Source: AA29 sp041481445
GTDB taxonomy: Bacteria; Acidobacteriota; Vicinamibacteria; Fen-336
NCBI GenBank assembly: GCA_041481445.1
Contig: JBGPBV010000002.1
Coordinates: forward strand, 1 to 64,000
Direction of reading: 5' to 3'
Length of the DNA: 64,000 nt
How positions within the stretch are numbered: position 1 is the stretch's first letter; every line of letters starts with the position of its first letter. The notes beneath the pieces were generated by a model that had not been told where the DNA came from, made no database searches, and was given only the letters and a program-made list of their open reading frames with translations. Below, in pieces: positions 23,262 to 31,729 of the stretch. The position numbers were made by a program, and so were the translations under genes.

Positions 23262-26200
23262 TCAGGCCGGGGTCCTGGGGAGGAACAGCCGTGACCACCA
23301 GGAGTCCGGGCGGGGCGCGACGTAGGCCGCGCGGGCAGGAAGGCGCAGCTCGATCTCCGTCCCCGCGCCAACTTCGCTCCACACCGCCAGCTTCCCCCCC
23401 ATCAATGCGGCGCGCTCCGGCATGCCGCGCAGCCCGTAGTGTCCCTCGACACCCTTGCCGGCAAGCACGCCCGGATCGATCCCCTGGCCGTTGTCACGCA
23501 GACGCAATCGGAATTCCCGGTTGTCGTAGCGGACCTCGGCCTCGACGCGCCCGGCACGCGCATGCCGGAACGCGTTCCGAAGCGCTTCCGCGGCGATCTT
23601 GTAGATCTCGTCACGCACGATCGGGTGCAGGTCTCGCGCTTGCCCCTCGACGGCCACACGGAACGCGGGAGGCCGGTCGACGCTCGGGTCGGTGGCGAGC
23701 TCGTCGGCGAGGGTCGTGATGGCCACCGCGAGATCGTTGTGTTCGAGCGCCGGCCCCCGCAAGCCCTGCACCGCGTCCCGCCCTTCGGTGATCGCCCTGG
23801 CCGCGTGTTCGATCGCGCTCTCCAGCCTCTCCTTCGCCTCCGCCGGGCGGTCCGGCAGCAGGTACGAAGCCGTGTGGAACTTCAGCAGCAGCCCGTGGAA
23901 GCTCTGAAGCAGGGTGTCGTGGAGCTCGCGGGCGATCCGTGTGCGCTCTCCGACGCGCGCCTCCAGCGTCATTTCGAACTGATGACGCACTCGCCGGACG
24001 CGCGCCTGGTGAGCCGCCCACAGGAGCGCCATGAAAGCGGCCACACACAGCGCGCGAAACCAATTGGTCTGGTAGTACGCGGGCGCGACCCAGAGCTCCA
24101 GGGTGTCGCCTTGCTCGTTCCACACCCCGCTGTTGTTCGAGGCCTTGACGCGGAGGGTGTACTTCCCGGGCCTCAGGTTCGTGTAACGCGAGTGGCGCGG
24201 GTCGACCGGCACTCTCCAGTCGTCGTCCTGGCCCTCCAGCTTGATGCGGAATTGCATGTTCTCCGGCGCGACGAAGCTGAGACCGACATAGTCGATCTGC
24301 AGCTCACGGGTCAGCGGGGGAAGATGTATGGTCGACACCGTCCCGCCAGGTAGTTGTTGCCAATAGAGTCTCCCGTCGGCGAAGACCTTCTCGATATGCA
24401 CCGGCGGCGGGACCCTGTTGAAAGGAAGATGACGGGGATCGACGACCTGGACGCCCTCTTTTGACACGAACCACAACCGCCCATCGGTGGACTTCGCGAC
24501 GGTGGGATTGTAGGAGGAAGCCGCAACCGCGTTGAGCCTCACACCATCCGCTGCATCCCAGACGGCAGTTTCTATCCTGCGCTTCGGGTCGGCGATCCAC
24601 GCGTCCAGTTCGGTCCGGGTGATACGCACGAGGCCGCAGGCCGCGTACAACCACAGCGAGCGATCGTCGTCTTCCATCGACCAGTGAATCGTGTCGCAGG
24701 GCACACCGTTCCTCGTCGTGAGGGTGGCGACGCGGCCATCTTTGATACGGCTGAGGCCGCCCCCCTGTGTTGCGGCCCACAGCGCACCATCGCGATCGAG
24801 TTGCAGGGCGGCAACCGCGCCTTCGCCCAGTCCATTGGCGGGTGTGTACGATGCGCGGACCTTGCCATCGCCGAAATGCAACACGCCACCGCCGCTCCAG
24901 AAGGCCAGCCAGACACCGCCCTGGTCTGGGACCACGGCCTTGGCTTGTTGATGACGCCCCATCACCGGCCAGTCGAAATTCTCGACGAAACGCCCATCCC
25001 GCATGTGCAGCAGGCTCTTGTTCGTCGAAAGCCAGAGGCCACCCGCCCTGTCCCCCTTCATGGAAAACACTTCTTTGCTGGGCACGCCACGTACGCCTAC
25101 AAAACGATCGTCGTTCGTCAGATACGCCAAGCCGCCATCCGTGAACACCCAGATTCGGCCACGATCATCCTGGAAGAGAGACTGCGTCCTGTCATGCGGC
25201 AGTCCACTGGCCGTGCCGAAGACCGTGGCTCGTCCGTTCTTCCACCTGGTCAGGCCATTCTGGGCGGCAATCCAGATGCTCCCATCCGTGGCCGCGAGCA
25301 CGGACAAAACCGCGTCGCTTGAGAGGCCTTGTTTCGCGGACATCGTGGTTGCGGGGAGCTCTCGAAACCGGTCGAGTCCTCCCGTGGTGGCGACCCAGAT
25401 GTTGCCTTCACGATCCTCGAAGAGGCTGCAGCTGATATCGCCCGAAAGCCCATCGGCCTTCGTGAATACGTCCGTCCTGCCGTTGTGTATGTGGACAAGC
25501 CCGCGTTGGCGGGTGCCGATCCAGAGTCCTCCATCGCGGTCCCGAAGGAGTTTGTTGGAATCGACATTGCGGTCGGGGAGCAGGCGGTCGCGATTGGTCG
25601 CATCCCGAATCGGATAGGACTCAAGTCTGTCTCCGGCGAGCTGCCGGAGTCCTCCACCGCTCACCCCGATCAGCACATTTCCCCCGTCGGTCCGAGTGAG
25701 ATCGCCGATCCGCATTCCGGGCGTCTCATAGCGCCTGGGAGAGCCGGGTTTCCATCGCCAGACTCCAGATTCAGCGCCGGCCCAGAGAGTGCCCGAGCTG
25801 TCCTCGAAGAGACTCCACACGAATGTGCCGAAGGCGCCGCCCTGCAAGTCGCATTGCGCGCGACCACTTCGGATTGCGCACAATTGGCCCGTCGGAGGAT
25901 CGGATGTGCCCAATAGGCCGGCCCAGACAGTTCCCTCCCGGTCTTCGAGCAGGGATGTGACGAACCGGTCGCCGATCTCCGGGTACCGCGTCAGCTTGTC
26001 GCCCTTCCAGCTGACAAGGCCGGCAAACGTGCCGATCCAGAGGGTGCCGTCGCGCGTCACGAGCAGGGCGTAAGGCTTGTCGGGGAGTTTCTGCCCCGCA
26101 GGTGGTTGCCAAGGGACAGCCTCAACGCCGTCGAAGCGGAACAATCCGAATTCGCTACCAAGCCAGAGATAGCCATCGGGCGTTTGCGCCATCGCAAAAA

Positions 26201-26429
26201 TGGCACCTACGGAGAAACCGTTCCGGGCGGTCCACGCGGTGTGCCCGTATTGGCTGACCTCCAGCGAGGGGTCGAGGGCAAGAAGAGGAGCAGGTCGCAG
26301 GAAGAGCGTGAGCGTGCTGATGATCGTGGCCATCCGTGTGAGCACGGCCGCCGCCCTGTCGGGCTTGTCGGTGCCGGTCACGCGACCGGCGGCGTTCCTC
26401 GCCCTCTTCGGGGCGTTCTTCTCGGTCAT
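23262..26429 (-). CDS. Two-component beta-propeller sensor histidine kinase
   Basis: A 1055-residue sensor. A signal or anchor helix at about 33-55 (MATIISTLTLFLRPAP) precedes two periplasmic seven-bladed propellers made of Reg_prop repeats (GYLWLGSEFGLFRFDG, GTLWIGTFAGLVSWKG, GNIWVATTGGLDRFRE and others). A Y_Y_Y domain (RYTNLRPGKYTLRVKASNN), one membrane helix (FRALCVAAFMALLWAAHQA), a HisKA_3 dimerisation domain (RIARELHDTLLQSFHGL) and an HATPase follow. Such sensors are abundant in Acidobacteriota and Bacteroidota. The downstream regulator is its partner. ATG 26333 is a possible alternative start. Ligand unknown. Confidence 0.92.
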   Translation of the reverse strand: MTEKNAPKRARNAAGRVTGTDKPDRAAAVLTRMATIISTLTLFLRPAPLLALDPSLEVSQYGHTAWTARNGFSVGAIFAMAQTPDGYLWLGSEFGLFRFDGVEAVPWQPPAGQKLPDKPYALLVTRDGTLWIGTFAGLVSWKGDKLTRYPEIGDRFVTSLLEDREGTVWAGLLGTSDPPTGQLCAIRSGRAQCDLQGGAFGTFVWSLFEDSSGTLWAGAESGVWRWKPGSPRRYETPGMRIGDLTRTDGGNVLIGVSGGGLRQLAGDRLESYPIRDATNRDRLLPDRNVDSNKLLRDRDGGLWIGTRQRGLVHIHNGRTDVFTKADGLSGDISCSLFEDREGNIWVATTGGLDRFRELPATTMSAKQGLSSDAVLSVLAATDGSIWIAAQNGLTRWKNGRATVFGTASGLPHDRTQSLFQDDRGRIWVFTDGGLAYLTNDDRFVGVRGVPSKEVFSMKGDRAGGLWLSTNKSLLHMRDGRFVENFDWPVMGRHQQAKAVVPDQGGVWLAFWSGGGVLHFGDGKVRASYTPANGLGEGAVAALQLDRDGALWAATQGGGLSRIKDGRVATLTTRNGVPCDTIHWSMEDDDRSLWLYAACGLVRITRTELDAWIADPKRRIETAVWDAADGVRLNAVAASSYNPTVAKSTDGRLWFVSKEGVQVVDPRHLPFNRVPPPVHIEKVFADGRLYWQQLPGGTVSTIHLPPLTRELQIDYVGLSFVAPENMQFRIKLEGQDDDWRVPVDPRHSRYTNLRPGKYTLRVKASNNSGVWNEQGDTLELWVAPAYYQTNWFRALCVAAFMALLWAAHQARVRRVRHQFEMTLEARVGERTRIARELHDTLLQSFHGLLLKFHTASYLLPDRPAEAKERLESAIEHAARAITEGRDAVQGLRGPALEHNDLAVAITTLADELATDPSVDRPPAFRVAVEGQARDLHPIVRDEIYKIAAEALRNAFRHARAGRVEAEVRYDNREFRLRLRDNGQGIDPGVLAGKGVEGHYGLRGMPERAALMGGKLAVWSEVGAGTEIELRLPARAAYVAPRPDSWWSRLFLPRTPA

Positions 26430-26456
26430 GGAGACGCATCCCCGCGCGTGCTGCCG

Positions 26457-26462
26457 AGTATA
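26457..26462 (-). promoter_or_regulatory. -10 element before the propeller kinase gene
   Basis: TATACT on the minus strand, predicting a leader of about 21 nt before ATG 26429. No convincing -35 is seen. Confidence 0.3.
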
Positions 26463-26795
26463 GGGCGAAAGTGGAGAGAGCTCGGCGGGTGCTACATCCG
26501 GAGCGCCGAGTGACGCGCGTACTCCGTCGACGACCTCACGGACGCGCTGCAGCATCCGGTCGTCCCCCTCGCCACCTGGTACAGCAGCGGCGGGAACAGG
26601 TGGTGGTTCGTCCGGTCGATCACGGTGACGCCCACGGCGGAGACCGCGAGCGCCCTCGCCGCGAAGAGCCTACCGAACCCGCAGCCGACAATGACGCCTC
26701 GATGCCGGCCGCCCGGCGCGCTCAGCCTGGCCTACGCCATGGGCCCGTCAACGTTGACGGACGCGTGGCGATGCTCGGACGTGGATGTCGCTGAG
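26463..26795. other. Intergenic stretch with no recognised gene
   Basis: A plus-strand frame is open from about 26515 (AYSVDDLTDALQHPVVPLAT...) into the cusA gene, but it has no start site or family resemblance, and codon bias is unconvincing. It may be the remains of a lost gene. Confidence 0.4.
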
Positions 26796-29700
26796 TCAGG
26801 GAGCCGCCTGGGGCAACGGCAGGGCGGCGAGCAGAGCGGGCTCCGGTTCGGCGCGGCCGGGCTTCAGCTCGAAGTGCCACTTCCAGATTTCGTAGATCGC
26901 CGGGTAGACGACGAGCTCGAGGACGAACGACGTGAAGATCCCGCCCGTCATCGGCGCGGCGATCCGCTTCCACACCTCAGACCCGGTGCCGGTGGCCCAC
27001 ATGATCGGGACGAGGCCGACGAACATCGTCGCCACCGTCATGAACTTCGGGCGCAGCCGCTTCGCGGCCCCTTCCACGATCGTCTCCTGGAGATCGGCGA
27101 GCGTTTGCAGGCGCCCTTCGCGCGCCGCTTTGTCGTACGCGAGGTCGAGATACAGCAGCATGAAGACGCCGGTCTCGGCGTCGACGCCGAGCAGCGCGAT
27201 CAGCCCGACCCATACGGCGACGCTCATGTTGTAGTCGAGCAGGTACAGGTACCAGATGGCCCCGACGGCCGAGAACGGTACGGCCAGGAGCACGATCGCC
27301 GTCTTCGGGAGCGACCGCGTGCTGAGGTACAGGAGCCCGAACACGACGAGCAGCGTGAACGGGATGATGTACGCCAGGCGCGCGCGCACGCGGGCCATCG
27401 CTTCGTATTGGCCGCTCCAGAGCACCGCGTAGCCCGGCGGCAGCTTCACCTGCTCGCGCACCACGCGGCTCGCCTCCTCCACGTAGCTGCTGATGTCGCG
27501 GCCGGCGACGTCCACGAAGACGTATCCGGTGAGCAGCCCGTCTTCATCGCGGATCATCGCCGGTCCGGTCGCGACCTTCACCCGCGCCAGCTCGCCGAGC
27601 GGGATCTGCCGCTGTCCGTTGGAGCCGGGCACGAGCACGCGCGCGAGGGCGTCGGGGTCGGACCGGAAGTCGCGCATGTAGCGGACGTTCACGGGATACC
27701 GCTCGCGCCCCTCGACGGTAGTGGTCACGTTCTCGCCGCCGATCGCGTTCGTCACCACGCTCTGTGCCATTTCCACGCTCAAGCCGTAGCGGGCGAGCGC
27801 GTCGCGGTCCCATTCGATGTCGAGGAAGAACCCGCCGCCGGTGCGCTCCGCGAACACGTTGCGCGTGCCGCTCACAGCGGGCAGCGCCGCCTCGACCGCC
27901 GTGCCGATCTTCTCGATCTCGGCGAAATCGGCGCCCGAGATCTTGAGCCCGACCGGCGTGCGGATGCCCGTCGTCAGCATGTCGATCCGCGCCTTGATCG
28001 GCATCGTCCAGGCGTTCGAGACGCCGGGATACGCGAGGGCCGCGTTCATCTCCTCGACCAGCTGCTCCTCGGAGATGTGATCGGGCGTCACGTGCCGGAG
28101 CACGCGCTTCATCCCTTCCGGCGCCCATCCGGAGTACCAGGTCTCGACCCGGCGCCACTCGGACGTCGGCTTGAGCGTGATCACCGTCTCGAGCATCGAG
28201 AGGGGGGCGGGATCGGTGCTGGTCTCGGCGCGCCCGGCCTTGCCCAGCACGTGATCGACCTCGGGGAACTGCTTGATCGCCCGGTCGCTGAGCTGCAGGA
28301 GCTTCTGCGCCTCCGTGATCGAGATCCCGGGCATGGTTGTCGGCATGTAGAAGAGCGAGCCCTCGTGGAGCGGGGGCATGAACTCCGATCCGAGGTGCGT
28401 GAACACCGGCACCGTGACCACGACGAGCGCCGCCGCGCCGCCGATCACCGCCCATTTCCACCGCAGCGACCAGCGGACGACCGGCTCGTAGACCTGCATG
28501 AGGAGGCGGCTGATGGGATGGGACTCCTCGGACCGGATGCGGCCGACGACCACCGCGTTGATGGCCCGGCACAGCCACGCGGGCCGGAACTCGAAGCGAC
28601 GCACGCGCGTGAAAAGGACGCGTAGCGCGGGGTCGAGCGTGATCACGAGGATCGCCGCCACCAGCATGGTGAGCGTCTTGGTGTAGGCGAGCGGCTTGAA
28701 CATCCGACCTTCCTGCGCCTCGAGCGTCAGCACCGGGAGGAACGACACCGCGATCACGAGCAGCGCGAAGAAGCTCGCCGGCGCCACCTCCTTGACCGCC
28801 TCCAGGACGAGCTGGCGGTGGTCGCGCGTCAATCCTTCGCGCTGCGCTTGCTCGAGCTTCTTGTGCGTCTGCTCCACGACGACGATGGCCGCGTCCACCA
28901 GCTCGCCGATCGCGATCGCGATGCCCCCGAGCGACATGATGTTCGCCGTGATCCCCAGCGCGCGGAACGGAATGAAGGCCACGAGCACGGCCACCGGGAT
29001 GGTGATGAGCGGGATGATCGCGCTCGGCACGTGCCACAGGAACAGCAGCACGACCAGGGCCACAGCGAGCACCACCTCGACGAGCGTCCCGTTGACGTTG
29101 TCGACGGCGCGGCGGATCAGAGCGGAGCGGTCGTAGATCGGGACGATCTCCATCCCGGGCGGCAAGCCCGGCTCGACCTGGCGGATGCGCTCCTTGACCC
29201 GATCGATCACGTCGACCGCGTTCTCCCCCTGGCGCATCACGACGATCCCCGACACCACTTCGCCGGTGCCGTCCAGATCCGCCGCGCCCCGCCGCATGTC
29301 CGGGCCGACCGTCACCTGCCCGATGTCGCGGATCCGGATCGGCGTGCCCGTGTCGCTCGCGGACACGACGATGCTCTCGAAGTCGGCGATCGACTTCGCG
29401 TACCCGCGGCCGCGGACCATGTATTCGGTGCCCCCGAACTCGATCAGTCGGCCGCCGGTCTCCACGTTGCCGCCGCGCACCGCATCGACGACGCGCTGGA
29501 TGGAGAGGCCGTAGTTGCGCAGCCGGTTCGGGTCCACGTTCACCTGGTACTGCCGGCCGAAGCCTCCGAGCGAGGCCACCTCCGACACGCCCGGCACCGC
29601 CTTCAGGTGGTGGCGCAGGTACCAGTCCTGGTACGACCGAAGGTCGGCCAGGCTGTGTCGGCCCGAGTGGTCCACGAGCGCGTACTGGAACACCCAGCCG

Positions 29701-30104
29701 AGACCCGTGGCGTCCGGCCCGAGCTCCGTCTTCGAATCGGGGGGCAGCCGCGACAGCACGCCCGCGAGATATTCCAGCGTGCGCGTGCGCGCCCAGTACA
29801 TGTCGGTGCCGTCCTCGAAGATCACGGAGACGAACGAGTAGCCGAAATCGGAGACCCCGCGGACCGCGCGCACGTGCGGCGCGCCGAGCATCGCCGTCAC
29901 GATCGGATACGTGACCTGCTCTTCGACGAGGTCGGGGCTGCGATCCCACCGCGAATAGACGACGACCTGCGTGTCGCCGAGGTCGGGGATCGCGTCGAGC
30001 GGCACGTTGTGCATCGCGTGCGCGCCGGTGAGGGCGGCCACCGCCACCAGGAGCAGGACGAGGAACTTGTTCCGTACCGAGAAGTCGATGATGCGCTCGA
30101 TCAT
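26796..30104 (-). CDS. cusA: CusA/CzcA-family heavy-metal RND efflux pump
   Basis: A 1102-residue inner-membrane proton antiporter of full family length. It starts MIERIIDFSVRNKFLVLLLV, has VPLDAIPDLGDTQVVVYSRW, the metal-RND motif GIAIAIGELVDAAIVVVEQT in TM4, and the second-half copy PFSAVGAIWYLYLLDYNMSV. The Y-S-R-W-D-R-S-P-D-L-V-E signature and the MFKPLAYTKT region favour the copper/silver CusA branch over CzcA. It is the last gene of the six-gene tyrosinase/copper operon and overlaps cusB by 4 bp. No CusC-type outer-membrane channel is encoded here. Confidence 0.9.
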   Translation of the reverse strand: MIERIIDFSVRNKFLVLLLVAVAALTGAHAMHNVPLDAIPDLGDTQVVVYSRWDRSPDLVEEQVTYPIVTAMLGAPHVRAVRGVSDFGYSFVSVIFEDGTDMYWARTRTLEYLAGVLSRLPPDSKTELGPDATGLGWVFQYALVDHSGRHSLADLRSYQDWYLRHHLKAVPGVSEVASLGGFGRQYQVNVDPNRLRNYGLSIQRVVDAVRGGNVETGGRLIEFGGTEYMVRGRGYAKSIADFESIVVSASDTGTPIRIRDIGQVTVGPDMRRGAADLDGTGEVVSGIVVMRQGENAVDVIDRVKERIRQVEPGLPPGMEIVPIYDRSALIRRAVDNVNGTLVEVVLAVALVVLLFLWHVPSAIIPLITIPVAVLVAFIPFRALGITANIMSLGGIAIAIGELVDAAIVVVEQTHKKLEQAQREGLTRDHRQLVLEAVKEVAPASFFALLVIAVSFLPVLTLEAQEGRMFKPLAYTKTLTMLVAAILVITLDPALRVLFTRVRRFEFRPAWLCRAINAVVVGRIRSEESHPISRLLMQVYEPVVRWSLRWKWAVIGGAAALVVVTVPVFTHLGSEFMPPLHEGSLFYMPTTMPGISITEAQKLLQLSDRAIKQFPEVDHVLGKAGRAETSTDPAPLSMLETVITLKPTSEWRRVETWYSGWAPEGMKRVLRHVTPDHISEEQLVEEMNAALAYPGVSNAWTMPIKARIDMLTTGIRTPVGLKISGADFAEIEKIGTAVEAALPAVSGTRNVFAERTGGGFFLDIEWDRDALARYGLSVEMAQSVVTNAIGGENVTTTVEGRERYPVNVRYMRDFRSDPDALARVLVPGSNGQRQIPLGELARVKVATGPAMIRDEDGLLTGYVFVDVAGRDISSYVEEASRVVREQVKLPPGYAVLWSGQYEAMARVRARLAYIIPFTLLVVFGLLYLSTRSLPKTAIVLLAVPFSAVGAIWYLYLLDYNMSVAVWVGLIALLGVDAETGVFMLLYLDLAYDKAAREGRLQTLADLQETIVEGAAKRLRPKFMTVATMFVGLVPIMWATGTGSEVWKRIAAPMTGGIFTSFVLELVVYPAIYEIWKWHFELKPGRAEPEPALLAALPLPQAAP

Positions 30105-31372
30105 GGCTTCGCGACCGCCGGCGCGGCTGCCTTCATGCGGCTCTCGGAATCGACGAAGAACGTGCCCGAGATCACGATCCGCTCGCCAAGCACGAGCCCT
30201 TTGGTCACCTCGATGTCGTCACCGATGCGCGACCCCGTCTCGACCGGCCGCGACTCGAAGTACCCGTTGCCGCGGTCGACGAAGACCGTCTTGCGCAGCC
30301 CGGAGTCCACGACCGCGTCCGCCGGCACGACGAGCGTCGGCGCCAGGGCGATCGGGAACTCCACGTCGACGAACATGCCGGGCTTGAGGGCCGACTGCGG
30401 GTTGGCCGCCTCGAGCCGCACCTTCAACGTCAGCGTCGCGTCGTCGAACATCGGCTCCGATGGGCTCACCGTCGCCGGCAGCGTGCGGGCGTTGTCGGCC
30501 GTGGTGAGCCGCGCGGAGGCGCCGCGGCGGATGAACGGCAGCTGGTCGCGGTACACGTCGGCCAGGATCCACACGCGGCTCAGATCCGCGATCCGGTAGA
30601 ACTCGAACCCGCGATCGAACCGGAGCCCGGGCGAGACGCTGCGCTTGAGCACGAACCCGTCCACGGGCGACTCGACCCGGATGTCATGCACGAGCTCGCG
30701 GCGCTTGCCCATCTCCCTGATCTGCGAGTTGGACACGCCCATGTTCCGCAGCCCGTCGGCCATCCGCTCGATCCCTTCCAGCGAGCGCCGCCAGTCGTGC
30801 GCGGCCGGTTGCGCGCTCTGCACGCGGTAGAGCATCTCGAGGCCGGTGTAGTACGACCGCTGCTCGCTCTCGAACTCACGGGAGTCGGGCGCCGAGAAGG
30901 ATGCGAGCACCTGGTCCTTCTTCACGGCGTCGCCCGTCGCGACGCTCGCGACGTCGCGGATCCAGCCGCTGAGGGCGGCGACGATCGGATAAGACCGGTT
31001 CTCGTCGGCGGCCACGCGTCCGGTCGTCCGCAGCCGCCGGGTGCCGGCGAACCGGCTGACGACGCCCAGCCGCACGCCGATCGCCTGTTGACGCTCGGGG
31101 CTCACCTGCACCGCGCCGGGCGGCAGCGCGGCGACGGTGGCGTCGTTTCCAGACGCCGCGCCCGCCCGATCCGCCTCGAGGGGCATTCCGCAGATGGCGC
31201 AGTTGCCCGGATGGTCGCTGCGGTAGTCCGGGTGCATGGGGCAGGTGTAGACGGTTGCGGCCTTGGCGCTCGCGTGGGCAGCGCCGGACCGGTTCCCCCA
31301 CCACGCGCCGCCGGCGAAGGCGCCGGCGGCGAACGATACGGCCACCGCGGTGGCGGCGAGAATGCGTTTCAT
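30101..31372 (-). CDS. cusB: CusB-like efflux adaptor with N-terminal metal-binding domain
   Basis: A 423-residue periplasmic adaptor. The ATG at 31372 lies 9 nt after GGAGG; the ATG two codons earlier is too close. After a signal/anchor segment comes a heavy-metal-binding domain (VYTCPMHPDYRSDHPGNCAI then CGMPL) with the Cys/Met/His set typical of CusB-type proteins. The membrane-fusion core follows, with a split barrel-sandwich (SGWIRDVASVATGDAVKKDQ; VESPVDGFVLKRSVSPG) around a helical hairpin. It links the pump to an outer-membrane channel and probably handles Cu(I)/Ag(I). Confidence 0.9.
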   Translation of the reverse strand: MKRILAATAVAVSFAAGAFAGGAWWGNRSGAAHASAKAATVYTCPMHPDYRSDHPGNCAICGMPLEADRAGAASGNDATVAALPPGAVQVSPERQQAIGVRLGVVSRFAGTRRLRTTGRVAADENRSYPIVAALSGWIRDVASVATGDAVKKDQVLASFSAPDSREFESEQRSYYTGLEMLYRVQSAQPAAHDWRRSLEGIERMADGLRNMGVSNSQIREMGKRRELVHDIRVESPVDGFVLKRSVSPGLRFDRGFEFYRIADLSRVWILADVYRDQLPFIRRGASARLTTADNARTLPATVSPSEPMFDDATLTLKVRLEAANPQSALKPGMFVDVEFPIALAPTLVVPADAVVDSGLRKTVFVDRGNGYFESRPVETGSRIGDDIEVTKGLVLGERIVISGTFFVDSESRMKAAAPAVAKP

Positions 31373-31409
31373 CGGCATATCCTCCGTGTCATCTCGCCGC
31401 CAGCGCGGG

Positions 31410-31727
31410 TCATGCTACGAACGACCGGTACGACTGCGCGATCACCAGGAGCAGCGTGAGCGCGGTAAACGCGACATGGGATCGTGCGTCGCGGTGCTTG
31501 ATCAGGGTGGCCAGTGCGCCGAGCAGTACGAGCCCAAGCCCGGCCGCGCCAAGCGGCTCGAGTCCCGGCCACCACAGGAGGACCAGCGCGGCGAGTTCGG
31601 CGATGCCCGTCGCATACATGAACAGCCGCGGGTAGCCCCAGCGCTCCCAGTCCGGGGCCACCTTGCCCGTGAGTTTCAGCGCCGCCGTCCCGACGAAGAT
31701 CAAGGTGATCAGGATTCTCAGGATCAT
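31410..31727 (-). CDS. Small DoxX-like membrane protein
   Basis: A 105-residue, four-helix protein (ILRILITLIFVGTAALKLTG at the start; IAELAALVLLWWP; GAAGLGLVLLGALATL). The LKLTG...W..WGYP pattern is typical of the DoxX-like branch. Its ribosome site GGGAG overlaps the last codons of the tyrosinase gene, so the two are translationally linked. Position between a copper oxidase and a copper exporter suggests an envelope redox role, but that is inference. Confidence 0.8.
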   Translation of the reverse strand: MILRILITLIFVGTAALKLTGKVAPDWERWGYPRLFMYATGIAELAALVLLWWPGLEPLGAAGLGLVLLGALATLIKHRDARSHVAFTALTLLLVIAQSYRSFVA

Positions 31728-31729
31728 GG

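Noticed and set aside
26508..26795. Plus-strand frame before cusA as a gene
   Set aside because: There is no start site, no ribosome site and no recognisable motif, and it continues into antisense of cusA.
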